Assembly: GCF_022539315.1 (NCBI RefSeq)
Contig: NC_066333.1
Span: forward strand, 12,367,001 to 12,431,000
Reading direction: 5' to 3'
Length of the DNA: 64,000 bases
DNA from: Serinus canaria
Taxonomy: Eukaryota; Chordata; Aves; Passeriformes; Fringillidae
In this document: positions 1 to 14,340 of the stretch, piece after piece
Position numbering within the stretch: the first letter of the stretch is position 1
Layout: the number at the start of each line of letters is the position of its first letter
Made by a program: the position numbers and the translations under genes
Notes under the pieces: generated by a model
The model's database searches: none
What the model was told of the DNA's origin: nothing
The model's input: only the letters and a program-made list of their open reading frames with translations

Positions 1-815
1 ACACGAGCCTTCCCTCTCCCTCATTGTCCCTCTGGTGAGGCAGGCACAGCCAGGGACCCCCACATTCTCTGAGCCAGCCCGAGCTCAGGTCTCCTGGGCA
101 GGGTCAGTGGTTGGAGCTGAGTTTATGTGGTTACCCACTGATGGCATGGACAGACCACACCCAGCATCTCCAGTTTTCTACATGTCCAAGACCATTCACT
201 TCCCCCCATTGCACTGTAGCTCTGATGCAGAAAAGCCAAATTGGCACTGAAAGCAATCCCAGTCCCACAGTTCTTTCTGAACCCCTGAACAGATTTCACC
301 TTTCCCATTGTTCATCCTTGACTGTACATGTCTGTGGGATCCCGTTTATGGCTGAGGCAGCTGGCAGGGCAGCTCCAGAGGAGGAGATGCCAGGTCTGCC
401 TGGGCTGTGCATCACTGAGAGTTTGTCTTATGCCTAGACCTGCCAAAAGCCCAACATCAGGGTTTCACTGTACTCTCCCAGCATAGCAATGGTTAGATCC
501 CTTTTATCTCTGATGGTAATTTTCATGGACCCCTGCCAGGTTCTTTATGTGCTACAGAGTTCCCCACTTCATTCAAAGAGAACTGTATTGTTCTCTTCCC
601 TATTTCCTCAAATATACTTCCAAAAATTCGGCTCTAAAAAGAACAGGTTTTCTTGGAACCTGGTGCTGGAAGCCTTGGCTCCTGATAGCTCCTAAGCTTC
701 ATGGACACCACAAAGATCTTTACAATCAGAAGTTTTAATGAAGATAGACCCAGGCCAGAAGCTTAAACCAGACCATTGTTAGCTTTTGGTGTTTACAGAC
801 TCAAAATTAATGTAT

Positions 816-831
816 ATAATTAATTAATTAT
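816..831. repeat. TAAT-rich palindromic tract
   Basis: A short TAATTAATTAATTA tract. It is a simple low-complexity palindrome and also matches the core of homeodomain binding sites. A similar tract occurs at 35273-35285. No further function can be supported. Confidence 0.5.
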
Positions 832-1652
832 TGCACAAAATTACATTGGTATCTAGCTGACTCCCAGTCTGAATACACCCCCAGTTTTATCAGTAAAGAA
901 ATTGGCTGTCAGCTGGTGTTGCCTCAAGGTTTCCAAGTGGATGTCATCATTCCAGAACAAAATAGTGAAGCCCATAGTACATGACCCACAGCAGGGTGAC
1001 CTAAAAACTGGAGTTGAGTCCATGTCAGGCTGAGGCAGAATTTCTGCAGAGGAGAGCAGAGCTGCCTCCTCACCATGGCTCTGCAGGCTCACTTGTATCA
1101 GACCAATTCACCAAGGGAATGGAGCCCATCTTTTGGGGATTAATTTGCCAGAGATGTGTGCAGGGCAGGAGGGAGATGGGGGCCCAACTCCAGCCACAGG
1201 AATTCCTCCTGCTCCCAAATCCATTCTGGTGGGGCTGTGCCCACCCAGCCCACAGGAAATAAGATTGCTGGCTATCTCTAGCAGCAGTGAAATATCATTA
1301 ATGAGATGTGGAATTCCCTGGGAGAGAAGAACACCACCTTAGATAATCATAAGCAAAAATTCATCTCTTAACTATTTTTTCTCCCCATACTTTTGGGTAT
1401 TCTTTAGTCTAACAAGAAAGGCAGCTCCTGGCTTTTATCAGAATGCTTTTTCCTCCTTCCCAGCTCGCCAGCAGAAGCTCTGCTGGTGAAATATTTGGGC
1501 ACTACAAGTGCTTGAAAGCACCCTGGCTGCTGACAGTTTTCTGTTCAGTGCCCAGAAATCTTTCTAGAGAATTAAGATTTAATCCAACATCATTTTACCT
1601 GCAGACACAATTCCTGGCTGACTGAACAATGAAGAAGTGCTTTGATACTCAA

Positions 1653-1672
1653 TGATCATTTTACAATGATCA
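1653..1672. repeat. Perfect 8-bp hairpin
   Basis: The arms TGATCATT and AATGATCA flank a TTAC loop and form a perfect inverted repeat. No T-run or gene context suggests a terminator. It is recorded as a structural curiosity only. Confidence 0.6.
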
Positions 1673-2039
1673 GACTCCTCTCATTTTCAGAGAAATCAGT
1701 AGCAGGGGAGGGCACTACCATCTTTCTGCATTTTAAAATTAACTAAATTTAAGGATCATAATTGAGATTGGAAACAATAATGCAACAATGCCTTTCAGTT
1801 AGCTTAGGGTTTTTCATCAATTGCAACATATAGGTTTTGGTTTTTTTTTTCCTTGCCTATTTTGTGTTTTAAGGTTTTTGGTTTAATGCAACAGGAAAAG
1901 CACTGCAACATTAAACACAACAAAGCGCTAAAACATTTGGGAAGGAAACACAAGAAAAATGAAACGTGATTTCAGACCAACCCATTTTTCCCCCAGTTCT
2001 CCTTCCAGTTCAGAAAAGCAATTAGATACACAGCTGTGA

Positions 2040-2210
2040 CTGGAATTTGTGATTGTTTCCCCCAAATATTGCAGCTAATTTTAAGCACAATCACATCCAG
2101 AATGATTTTGCTTTTTGCAGCATAAAGTATAAGACATAATAAAAGAACAAAATCACTTTGAGCTGCTGTTTTGCCAACAAGTGTAAAAAGGTGTTACAAC
2201 TTTTTAAGTT
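2040..2210. promoter_or_regulatory. Candidate conserved noncoding element
   Basis: An AT-rich block of high sequence complexity with few simple repeats, containing AGCTAATTTTAAGC, CATAAAGTATAAG and CAACAAGTGTAAAAAG. Composition of this kind is typical of deeply conserved vertebrate noncoding elements. Conservation cannot be tested from one sequence, so this is inference. Confidence 0.2.
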
Positions 2211-2469
2211 AGAAAATATAGAAACTACTTAGGAGAAACAGAATCCAGACCAATGTGCTCATTCCTTTCTTTCTATCCCTACTGTTATCATTACAGTAAT
2301 GAAATATTTTGATCCTGAGGTTTTTCACTTAATAGGTTCCAATTAAGGACTTTATAAAAGATGTTAAAGACTTTTTTTTCCCAGCTGCTTTCACACACTC
2401 CCTCCCTTTCCCCTGGACCCTTTCACGACTGCTTTGCAGACTTTATGAAAAAAAAATAAAGGGAAATTG

Positions 2470-2570
2470 CACAGTCCATCTAATTAGTAAAATCACAGCT
2501 TCATGCAGCTTGCATGGACCAATGGCTGATATCAGAATGTTCCTTATCAAAGACACTTCTCACTTGAATC
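2470..2570. promoter_or_regulatory. Candidate conserved noncoding element
   Basis: This block holds a homeodomain-type CTAATTAG core, a CCAAT box (GGACCAATGG) and paired TGCAGCTTGCATG motifs within 100 bases. The motif density is suggestive of an enhancer, but this is inference from composition only. Confidence 0.2.
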
Positions 2571-5500
2571 TCCTTCCAGCCCCAGAACGGCTCCCCAGGA
2601 AAACTCTGGGCTAGGGCAGGCACACAGAAATGCCTCTCCCAGCATCTGCTCCCTGTCTGAATAAAGTGTTGGAATTACACAAGGAAAAGCAGAATAAAAT
2701 ATCAGATATTACAAACCTTGCATTTCACCAGTTTTACTGGAGTTCAGACCTCACACACACGACACAAGTGATTTTTGATATTCACTGAAACACAGGTACG
2801 ACTTCAGCACCCAGAATTACAGGATCCATGCAGGATATTCCTCTCCTGCCCCCCAAACACAGTGATTCTGTGGCAGTTCCCTGTGGACTTCTGCAGCTTT
2901 TTCCCCTTGAGTTTTTGGAAGTGAAGGAATGAGGTCTGCTAGATGTCAGCATGCATCAGGCTCCTTAGTGCAGACCTCTGAGTGCTGAGAGAGCACTGAC
3001 TCCCAGCGCTGGGGAGAGACAGTTAATTTTTCTAATGATCCACAAAAGTATCAGGAACATTTCTGACATTTCCCTCTTAATTCTCTTCCCCTACAACCTT
3101 CCCCAAAAGTCCACAAATCCAAGTGACAAAGGGCTACAGCACTGACAAGCACGTGGCTCTCTCTTCTTTGGAAATGTCTTGAATTTGCTAGGAAGAAGTT
3201 TGTGATGGCAAATATTGCTAAATAAGCCTAACAACCAAGTCTCCTGAAAGACAATTATGTACCATTAAAAATAAATATTAGAGAATTTTTTTTCCCAGAA
3301 ATTACTATAAGGATTTGATAGCCAGCTTAAAACACAAATATTTTTCTAAAGGATGATTAATTGAAATAAGCTTAGTTCAAAACAATTTTTCATTTAAATT
3401 TTCATTTAATTTTAAATGACCACTCACTTATGATTGCTGCTATTAAAATTAACCACTCATCCTTTGTACAAACCAAGACAGACTATTTACATCACATGTT
3501 GCAGATGAAACACCCACAGACTGCACAATTCTTGAAAGATTGGGTCAGGATTTATTTATTGACGACCCCAAAACCAATTTAAACAAATAGAAACCTTTCT
3601 ATGCTGCAGCATCAGATCCTGTTGAAGTTTTTTCCTACACACTTGCTCGTTGCTTTTCTACTTTGAACGAATTACCTGGAGACTTGGCCACACTGCATTG
3701 TTGTTGTTAGGCACAAGTTTCTCCTACTAAAGCTAAACTGAAAAAAAAAAGATCAAAGAAGCTTTCAACAGTGAAATTAGGGCACGTAAAGTTGAAATAG
3801 GCATTTCTTGCAACATTTAACTCATTTAACTCTTTTGATTGCAAGCTTTCTCTCTCTAAAAGGAAGCGCCAGAGGAGATAGAAACACGCTCAAAAAATGT
3901 GTGCCAAGTTTTTTTTACTTATTCAGCACCCCTAAAGCACAACCTCTCTCAGTTCCCAAGGTCTGTTTTGCAGCATCTTTCTGAGGCAGGTAAGCTGCCA
4001 CTGTTGTTTAAACCATGGGAAAGGAAGTCAGGACACAAACCCTGCACCTGAACAGGGGCTGGATGAGCGAAGCTGGCAGAGCGTGTGTCTGACAGCTGGT
4101 GCAGAAAGTACAGGCAGAAAACACTTGAATTGCTGCACTTTGCAACAAGTCTCATCTCAGTCCTAAATCTACAGATAGACAGGGGGTTTTATTTTCTAAA
4201 GCCCTGAACACACTCCTTTCTTTTCCTAGAAAAGGAACACCAAGAGCCCTGAACCATCTCGTGGGTGAATAAAGCTTGCCTGAGCCCCCCCAGCTGCCTC
4301 ACGCTCAGCGAGGCCGAGCTGTACAAAAGTTGTGTTTTCTTTCTGGCTGCCCAGAGCAAAAGAACTTTCCCCTCTCTCCATACTTGTCTGGCATCATCAG
4401 AGCTCTGTGCTGAGCCCAACTGTCTGCCCCTCTCTGTGCCCAAAAGGCACAAAGGACATGGAGGAACTGTGGGCTCTATCACATGCAGAATTCCTATTGC
4501 AGCACTTCAGAATCAGACGTGATCTCTTCTGACACGACATCCAGAAACAGTTTTGTTTCTTTCTCTACCCCAAGCTAAATGAAGGGTTTATATTCCACTT
4601 GTGGTTAAAGCCTGAGTTCAGAGCCATGGATCTTTGTGAGCATCTCAGCTGGATCATGCACCACTGCCTGTGCAGCCCACCGAGTGCCTGCTCCTCAGAG
4701 CTGTTTGCTTTCTACCTGTCAGGGCTCTTTGCCTTTCCAATATTTGCATTTCTATTCCCTTTGGTGTGGGTGCCTCTCCTGGGGCTGCAGGAGCAGAGCA
4801 GCAGCCTCAGCAGGGAGGGTGACCCAGCCACGAGCCCCATGAGTTTGGGGACAGGGGGTGGCACACGGACACTCCCGTGGCCCCGCACACAAATCATCTC
4901 AGCAACATCTGGCAGCCCTGAACTCGCTCACCAAAACTGCCCTTTCCTTCCCTCCCTCATCCTTCAAACAACCTCCTCCTCACTGGAGGAGCAGCTGTAG
5001 AAAATATGAAAAAAAAAACCAAATGGGAGCAGCAGGGAAAAAAAATCTGTGATTTCAGTTATTTGACCATTCCAGTGTGGTCTTTTCCTTGCCAGACTTG
5101 GATTTTTCAATCTTTGATGGGCATTTGGGTAATGGTGGGAAAGACTGTGCCATTCCCAGCACAGCAGGAAATGTCCACCACAAATTCCCCACAACAGATA
5201 AAAAAAAAAAATCTTAATTCTTTTGCAACGATGAAGTTGCAGAGAGATATTTTTGAATATTTTTTTCTTCAAAATTATTATTTCATTTGTCAGCAGATGA
5301 CTATGGTCGACATAAATGGAAGGAAAACCAGTGGAACTCTTTTTAAAAAGAATTTCTTGCATAAATTAAATCAACTCTCAAAAACATCACTTAGAAAAGA
5401 GAAAATTTTACAGACAAATGGAGCTTTTCAACCAAAAGTTCCACCTTTGTGAATAAACAGAGTCTCAGACATGAGCAAACCCTGGAGTGCCATCAGGACA

Positions 5501-5879
5501 GGGAGCAACCAGAGCAACCAACTGGAAGCTGTGCCATTTTTTATCTTCTTAATATTGAAACCCTTCTTTTCTTTTTCTCCTGAGCTGAGTGGGTTTCTAC
5601 AGCACTTTCATATGCACACAAATTCCTACCAGGAGCTGTGTGTTTGTATTAATCAAAAGCGTGTGGCAACACGCTGCACGTGGAGATAAACAGCATGGTT
5701 AATTGAGAGAAACCTTCTGCTCAGCGTTTTGCTGCTCCTGCTCCCTCTGTTGAGTTGGTTAGTTTAAAATTAAACTGAAAAAAACCCCAATTCTTATAAT
5801 TCCCCATTGAAAAAACTGCAATTAAAAAAAAATTCATTTTCTGATCCCTCTGCTGAGCAGCATCTACAATACATGAAGT

Positions 5880-6110
5880 TTTTTACTCTAGACAGACACC
5901 AGCATTCCTTTCATATGCCAAATTCTTTAAGCTATATCACTCGGAAATTGAAATTGATGGAGGGCATCTGATGTAAAAGATTCTTTTCTCTAAGTTTAAT
6001 ATGCCCCATCACATGATCTTGTCAGGTGGGATCATGTCAGTGATATTTATGCCATAATGTGAATCAACCATGTATAAGTTGACTGTATAATACAGCAAAA
6101 GGAGACAGAT
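5880..6110. promoter_or_regulatory. Candidate conserved noncoding element with inverted repeat
   Basis: A complex AT-rich block with TCATATGCCAAATTC, a run of TTTAATATG-type motifs, and an inverted repeat (ACATGATC at 6011-6018 and GATCATGT at 6030-6037). It contains no open frame or simple repeat. The texture resembles a conserved vertebrate enhancer. Confidence is low because no alignment is available. Confidence 0.25.
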
Positions 6111-8399
6111 TTTGGTTTTTCAGCAGTATCTTGCCTGACTTTTCCCCTTTTCTTCCCTTCCTTTTTCAAGAGGAAAAAAAAGTCTGAGTTATGAGCAGTG
6201 GCTAAATCACAGAGAACCTTCCACCAAGCCCAGATTCCTGATCTGTGCTTTGTGTGGGTGGATCAGAGAACCAGTAATAGGAAAGCCATTAGATGAAAAT
6301 GAAAGAGAGCTTTTCTACCAATTTCTTTTGGCTCAGCTGTTGCTATGGTATTTTTCTTCTTCAAAACTCAGAAAATTCAAAATTCTGTTTGTGCAATCAC
6401 CTTTCTCTGAGTGATTTTCCCTCTCATTCTATCACTGAAACTGAGCCCTTGTCTGAGGCTGTCTTTCAGCTGAAGGCTGGGACTAATAAATTGTTAAATT
6501 TACAGAATCCCTGACATGTTTGAGGACTCTTGGCTGCCCAAACCTTGATGAGTGGCAAAAGAAAAATGTCTGAAATCCTTGCTGTGCACTGAGGAAGGGT
6601 CTGAGGGCAAATCCTCCTTCCATTGACTCTCTTCTCATTCTGCTGAAGAATTTGGTGGTGGAATTTGGCCACGTGCAGCCAGTTCTGTACCTGGGCTGCT
6701 GGGTATTTATCTCTGAACTCAGAGTTAGGAGTGCATGGCACCATGACAGCCCAGCTCTGCAATCCCTGTGGGTTCCTTCTGTTCTTGAGGAAAGAAAGTG
6801 ATCTCTCCTGCTGGTAACCAGGAAACCCAACTGGGCAGGGGTTTCTGCCAATAACTTGTTCTAGCAGAGCTCCAAACAATCTTTTTGAGGTCTCTTTCCT
6901 CTGCCCCTTCCAACACAGAGTGGTTTTCACTTGTTCTGGTGACACTGTCCCTTTGGTCTGTGATGCTTTTCACAGGACTCACTTTTTCACAATAAAACAG
7001 CAAATAATTTGCTGAGAAAACCCAACTACATGCACAAGGCTCCAAAACTCAGCTTGATCACATAAACCATAACTCACTCACCAGGCACAAGGTGTGCAAA
7101 AGCCAGTGCCTGCACTGCCTGTGGTTCCAGATTAGCATCATCTCCCCTCAGCTGGGAAGGTAATTTAAAACACACAAAAGCAGCTTTGCCAGTTCTCATT
7201 TTATCCCACACAGAAAGTTGCTTTAATTTGCAGTTGGTGGGGAAGTCAGCTGTTCCACCTGTGCCACGACAGGCTGCCTGCTCCTGCTGCTGTCCCGGGG
7301 TGGCTGCGGGAACCTCTCTGTGGGAATAAAGCTGAGTGCCAAAAATAGAACAGGGGAAAAAAAAATCAACTGGCTTCTAAATTTTACAACCAGTTCTCCT
7401 GCATGCAAACTGGGAGCAGCTCAGAAAAGCCATCTCAGAAGGCCATGCAGCTCTAAAATTGCCTTTTTGGCCCCAAAACAATAGAGGTTTTTCAATACCA
7501 GCCCAGTTGCAGGAGCAGAGGAAGCACAAGAGCCAAGTCTAACATTTAGACTGCCCATTATCAGCTCGTGAATGGTTAAATTAATAAGAGCAGAAGATAT
7601 TATTCATGTTTAAAGAAGTCTTAATTCTTTATTAATCATAATTAATGTGTTAAGCAGATGCAGGAGAATGATGTTCATCAGAAGATTGGAAGCATCTCCA
7701 TCTGGGCAAGGAGCTGCCTGCAGGTAACTAACACTGCCCCAAGAGGCGACTAAACCAGACACAGATAATCTGCTGCAGCAGAAGTGCTGCAAAACCCAGA
7801 AATCTGCTGTTTTCTATTCATTTGTGCCTTTATAGAGCTGTTCAATAAAACATGACTTCCAGAACTTTAAAGGAAAGAGATTAAATCTGTTTCGTTCCGT
7901 GATAAGAAACAGCTATTGCAGAGAGGACATCACATCTTTTTCTTATTCTAATTATTTAAGGAAGATCCTTTTTGCATGAGTGGACGAAATCTGCAACAAA
8001 CTCCTCCACAGATCCATGAAAACAAGGTGCCACTGATCACAAATAACATATTCCAACTGACAGAGAAAGATAAGTTACATTAGTTTATACTTCTGGAGAT
8101 GATCTAAGCTCTTAGTTATCTGTTACATCAAATGTCTCAGTTTTCCTTCTGTAATCTAATATCCACCTTCAAGCTCGCCCTACATTTAAAATTTATACAA
8201 GTTTTTTCAGATGCTGCCATTTTGCCTCAGGCTTTGTAGGTGTTAAGCTCCAGTAATAATCTACACTGTTTCTTTAAGAAAGTTCATCCATTCACTTTAA
8301 TTACATTTTCAGCCCTGGTTATTGTCCCTGTGCCTGCAAAGAATGTTTCCAGCCATAAAAAACCATTATCTGCCACAATTATGGATAACCAGAGCGTGG

Positions 8400-8660
8400 C
8401 CAGAGGGCAGAAATGCCATGGTGAATGATTGTACCGCAATTCAGCGCAGAATTTATAACTTTCCTCAGGGCTAACTGTCAGCCTGATCACAATGCCTGAC
8501 AAAAAGATCCAGTAAAGCAAATGCAGATGCTTCTTCTTGCCTGCATGGTTGCTCTTTTTAATATATTTTTTTTATTAAGGTGCAGTTTTTTGTGATAGGT
8601 TAGGTTGCAGCCACAGCGGATGCGACACTACAGAAGGGACGCTCTGCCTAATTCATTTTG
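8400..8660. promoter_or_regulatory. Candidate conserved noncoding element
   Basis: Two complex blocks (about 8405-8510 and 8590-8655) contain isolated CpG sites, unusual in this CpG-poor DNA: TACCGCAATTCAGCGCAG and CAGCGGATGCGACACTAC. Retained CpGs within AT-rich noncoding DNA can mark constrained regulatory sequence. This is inference only. Confidence 0.2.
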
Positions 8661-10459
8661 CTGGAGCACAGGTTTAAACCACACATGGCCAGCACCATGG
8701 TTTTAAACACAGTGTTCCTGTGCAGCCAGGACACCTCTGAGGTGTACAGCAAACTCTGCTGTGTGTCTGCCCTGGTGGCCAAACTGCAGTTTAATTTCAG
8801 CTCAGCACGGCCTCCCTGCTCCCCGTTGCTGATGGGGACAGAGATAATTTTCCACAGCTTCCCATGTTACTGCTCTTGCAACATTAGATCTTTCCATCAC
8901 TAATTCTTGTGGTTATTAACATGCAGAGGAATGCCAAACTGGAAGAAAGATTAACTTTTTGACACAGCATTTGAGCCTATTCAATTATTTCTCTCGTTCC
9001 ACCAGGACAGAGGTTTGCGTTGCTCCTCCTGGTGCAGGATTGCAACAGAAGAGGGCAAGGAGACCATGAGTCCCACCACGATATTTCATGAGCAGAATAA
9101 CACAAATCCTTCTATATTTTCCAGCCAGAAGTCTCAAAGTACAACACAAGCATGACTCAGAATTATCCTCCTTGGTTTTGTGGTGAAAGAAAACTGCGCG
9201 GTTGAGAGGGGCTGGGGAGATGTTCCTTGGTGCCTGTGCAACTTCCAGCAGAGCAGCAGGACCTGCCATCCCACCCCTGCCCATGGGAGACACAATTTTG
9301 GACCCTTGAGAAGGGATGAAGCAGGTTGAAGTTCCTCCCCAATCTCTGGGGTGCTCCAGACTCATCCAGCCTGTGCTCAGGTGATGGTAACACATTCCCA
9401 CAGAGCAGGTGAGCCCCAAAGTTGGACTTTGTGCCTGATTTCAGCCTTTCAGAGAGAGATAGCAGAGGCAAAGCCACAACCTGTTGTTCTTGGTTTTAGC
9501 AGAGGATGCTGCCTTTCTCAGCAAAAAAGCAAAGTGCAGAATAAAGAGCTTGAGGAAAAAAACCCCCTCATTTCTACAGCAATGTCTCCCTGGGATTTCC
9601 AAAAATGCTGTGCTTCCAACAGGACAATAATGCCTGTGGACTTTGGGAAGTCAAGGGCCTTTAAAGGTGTGGCCCTGGGTGTCCACAGATGGGACTGAGA
9701 GAATCCTCTGCAGATCAGCCTAATTTTCCTCTCTTTAGTTTTAACCACAGGAATTCAAAATATAGAAAATATAAAAGCTAAAAATTTCAGAGGAGATGAC
9801 AGAGCTGTGTTCTGCTTGGTTCTAGGTCTTGCTGTGAGATAGCTTAGTAGGAAGGCTCTGCTTAGCAAAACCCCTCTGGATTCTGTTCTAAACTTTCTGA
9901 ACTTCCTCTGAGCATGACCAGCTCCAAATCAGATGCAGCAGAGCTCTTTGCAGAATTATTTCTCACAATCTTTGAGCAGGCAAATCTTCCTCAATTGCTA
10001 CCACCCCAACCCCACTCTGGCATGAACAGGTCACAAGATTTGGCACCCCTGATTCTGCTTCAAACCCAACTTTTATCCAAAACATCATCAGAGGCAAAAC
10101 TCCACCCCCTGGCACATCTTCAATAAAACATCATTCTACCTGAACCTCAGAAAAGATAAACTATTAAAGTAATAAGAGGATAATTTAACCTCTTTAATCA
10201 GATAATCCTCTAGCACATTGGACATTTATTTGCAGGGTATTTTCTACCGTAATAAGTTTGCAGCTCAGATTTAAACAATTCCCCACCCTCAGAAAAAAGC
10301 TGAAGGAAGTGGTTGAGACATTCCATATCTCAGGTGCCATTATGTGAATGTGAAAACAAATGAGTTTAATTGGGGAGAAATTCATCCCAGACACAGGGCT
10401 CGCCCAAGGCCCTTGTCTGAGAAACCCCACTTAACTCTGCTCTAGCACAGAGCAGCTAC

Positions 10460-10590
10460 ACAGGCACTGGATGCCAATTAAGCCCTACTTATCTCTTTAA
10501 TGAAGGGCTAAATCTGAAAATGAATTATTGTTTTGATGTGTAAATGCTGTTGGTTTGCTAAGGCAGTGAAAGGATTCTATCTGGGGGGAC
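10460..10590. promoter_or_regulatory. Candidate conserved noncoding element
   Basis: The block has GCCAATTAAGC, CTTATCTCTTTAATG (a GATA-type site, TTATCT) and TGAATTATTG within about 80 bases. The grouping of CCAAT, GATA and homeodomain-like cores is consistent with an enhancer. It has not been tested by conservation. Confidence 0.2.
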
Positions 10591-13500
10591 AGGGAACGCT
10601 GAGGTGATCAAGGGCTTGCATGGACATCCATGAAAACGTTCTGGAGCTTTCCATGGCTCTCCAGCAGCCTGGAACACAGTGCTGGCACTCAGGCTAAAAC
10701 TGCAGATTCAGCAGCCCTGGATCCTCCTGTGTCTTTGTGCCAGTTTCAGCCAAGCGTTCCTTGCTGAGACCAAAACAAACAGAAAAGCTTCCCTGAAAAC
10801 CAGAATGTCTCACTGCAGCTCTGCTAAAATAATTGATTTCTTTTTTAAGCAGTCATTCATTCTCATGTTTCCCTCAGTGTCATAGAAATAAATGTTAAGT
10901 ATTCAAAAATAAAGAAGCTGTTTTACTTTGGGCCAAGCCAAATATTTCTTTTAGCTTTTCCATAACTTTTCAATTGCTGAAAATGTTTTAGAAATTTTTT
11001 AATACTTTTAAACAGGATTAGTTGTTTTCCTAAATTTAAAATTGTCCAGGCGAAGCAATTTATACAAGTAAACATATGGTCAAAAAATCCTGCAATTAAT
11101 TAGAAAAAAAAAAGAAAAACCCAAATTTAGTCACACTTAAAATTCAAGTTAGGGGAAAATTGTCTTGATGTTTTAGTTTTTACTGAGCTTTGGCTTTACA
11201 TAAAGTGGAGTGCATCTTTCAGATGGCTGCAGTCCTGAACAGGGGTTTTTGGAAGACAATTTCCCTGATACTGATCTCTGGAAATGAAAACATTTCTCCT
11301 GCTCTGAAAGAAAAGTGAAATACAGTTCTTCCTCCCACCTCAAGCGCCAAAGATCTGTGAACTGCTTTGGATCTCCCCAGGAAAGGCCCTGAAATTCATC
11401 AGATTTTTCAAACCCCTGGAATCCACGACTCATGAAAACCCAGTGTGCAGAAATTAGAGATGCCCTGTCCCAAGAAGTGACCCTCAGCCTGGGGTCTCCA
11501 GGCCTGGAGCAGGGACTTAGATCAATAACTTTCAAAAACCAGGCCAGAAAAGAAACCTTAAATATTTAACACACAACTGCACTCAGCCCATTGGAAGAAG
11601 ATGAAAATCACCAATCCAGAGGAAAACTCATTCAAAAATGTGGGAGATTTTTATGTTTTTCCCAGTGGGGTTTTGACCTTCTCCCTAACAATCATAAATA
11701 GCATGTAGCTATTTGAAGACAACAACACAAAAATTGTTTCAATGTGTCAGCAGTCAGAATTTTACTTTAGGGAGTGGAATTGTGATTAATTAATTGTCTG
11801 ACACATGGATATCTCACTTGCAAGACTAAATTTCCAAGGAGAGATTGTGTCACCTAGATTTGGTGAATAGTTAAAATTGTCTAATAGCAGCATTTTTTAA
11901 AGGCCAGACAATTCATGGGGATGGGAAGGTGAATATCCAAAATATGCTGCTTTTCTGAGATATGAACAAGGGTCTTGATTAAGGTGGAAAAAGTACAAAT
12001 TAATCTATATCCATAGGCCTCTGTTATTTAAAGAATCACTGGAAAATATCATTGGAGACCCACACTCTTGCACTGCCCCAGTCTTATATCCATGGACAGG
12101 TTTGGGGGCTGGGATTAGAGATGGTAAATTCCAGTTTATGGTTTAAAAAAAAGACAAAATGCCATCCTACTGTGAACTTAGATCATCTTCATTTCTGCCC
12201 CACTTCATTACACACAGAAAATTCCCTTTGCATGACTGCAAGATCAAATCCCTCACCCCAGATTGTAATTACAGAGCAGTCAGGGAGTAGGTGCCATCTC
12301 CCCTCTACAAGGTCCCATAGCTCATTAGTCAATCATATTATTAAGAAATTCTCAGTTTTAATAAATGAAGGTGGTGCTCATCTCAAGGCTGAGAATGGAT
12401 GTTTTTATGGAAATAAATACTTGATGCTTATCTTCACAGCATCTCCTTAAGAAAACCATTATCACTTCAAAATAGTTCCTCCCAGCAAAAAAAGTACAAT
12501 TACGTAAGCCTTGTGCAAGCTGAGCCAGGAGGAGGTGCCAGGTTGTGTTTATGTTTTTGCCATATTCTAGACCCAAAAAATCAGCCATGGAATAAAGCTG
12601 GTGAAACTTAATACAGTTTCAAACCTACAAAGACCTGGAGCTTCAGAAGCAGAAGAGCAAATGCCCCTGACAGGCTCCGTTCCAGCTGACTCCCAAATTA
12701 AATCTGGGTTTTGAACCTGCCTTTGGTAAGAGCTTGTTCCTCAGGTAGGTCCATGGAACAACGGGATAACAGAATCCAGTGCTTTGCTTAAATGCTAAAA
12801 ATCATCCACTTAAGGGGAGCAATTATCACTGATCCTTCGTGCTAGCTACTTAACATTTAATATCTTACTCCTTAAGATATGAAAATAAGTTATTTTAACA
12901 TCCTGAAGTAGGTTTGAAAAGTCTCCTAAAATTTCTCAGGACCAGTCTCATTTAGAAGAAAGTGGAATTATGTTCAGAAGCTACTTAGATGCTTTAAAAA
13001 AAAAATCCTGCTTGATATTTAAAATACACAGCCCTGCAGTGATTTTCCCTTCAGTACTTCTTGAAATCAAACTTTAAAAATGGACTTTGGAGCCAAGATG
13101 CATCTTTGTAGCTGCATTTTCTGTTGGCTGGTTTTCCTGCTGTAACACAGGGCTGGGCTGCTCTGTCCACAGCTGAACCCAAAACACCACATGAGACCCA
13201 AACTGCTGTTCTGGGACTGCAGAGTGATTGGGAAACAGCCTGTGCTGTGACTGCCACACATCAATCACACCAAGATCAACCCTGCCTGAAAATAGTGTCT
13301 GTAGTAAATGAAAGGGTTTCAAAACACCTCTTTTTGCAAAGAGTTTTTCTTTGGAAGCATTAAACTGCCAGAATTGAGCTTCTTTGCCACAGTCTGCAGA
13401 GATTAACACTGATGGCAAAATGAACTCTCTAAATGTCTTGGGAAATTATGTCTCCTCATACTCAAGCATATTACTCTGAGTACTCCATCCATGCTAACTT

Positions 13501-14340
13501 GGAAATGATGTTTGCAATGCATATTTCAGATTTAGTCCTTGCAGTGCACAGGAATGTGGATTTTTGTTAATGCAAATATTCAGAAAGCAAGCAGGAGACA
13601 CTATTACTGTTATAATTAAGAAATATTTATATTATGGAAGTACACAAAAATTCTGGTCAGGAATGTGACCCTCCACTTTTAAATAATGCACACGTTGGTA
13701 GATTTCTATTTATGGTAATTGCATCTCACAGACTAAGGAAATTTAGTTGCATATACAAGATTGTAGGGTGGCTTTGCCCCTGTGGCATTGCACTCACAGC
13801 CACGCAGCTCTCTGGGAGTTCAGGGGAGAAGATTAAACTATTGTCAGGATGGAGAATCAGCTGTCTGAAATGCAATCACCATAAAGGGAATTTTTACATT
13901 ATTTTAGTATTTTATTGCACAGCAAAACAGAAATCACAGTAAAGTCTTGTGCCACCTACAGTGCTCTGCAATAATCCCAGCGTGTCCTTTAGTGGAACAG
14001 CTCCCAGTTTGCACTGGCAGGAGGAATGTAAGCCTGCAGGTTTCTGGGGTTATTTGACTCATCAATTGATAGGTAATCCCAGGGACACATCCACACCAGC
14101 CCTCGGTACCAGCTCAGTGCAAGGCTGCCAAGCCCCCTGAGGATGACATTCCCACCTGGTGTCCTTTCCTCTCAAGCAAATCCCAAACGGCTCTGACACT
14201 TCAGCCCTATCGTTTCCAGTGAAAATAAAAAGACTTAGCACTATGGAAAATTCCCTTAGCAGGCTTTGAAAAACTGAATCTCTAATTACTGAACTCATGA
14301 GCAAAGTAAGAATTTAATTAGGAGCCCCCAACCCCTCCAC

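Larger units (their letters stand above)
1..14340. other. Noncoding DNA, no gene recognised
   Basis: No reading frame in this stretch looks like a real exon: frames are short, overlap on both strands, and have no recognisable domain or flanking splice pattern. The sequence is mostly AT-rich, with slightly GC-richer islands near 4600-4950 and 9000-9400. It contains several AT-rich blocks listed separately as candidate regulatory elements, short homopolymer runs and TAAT-type motifs. A run of overlapping minus-strand frames at 6466-7045 is the largest open area, but its translation is unrecognised. I read the stretch as intergenic or intronic. Confidence 0.7.

Noticed and set aside
6466..7045. 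Overlapping minus-strand frames up to 159 codons
   Set aside because: I considered a decayed retrogene, but no protein family is recognisable and there is no poly-A tail or target duplication.
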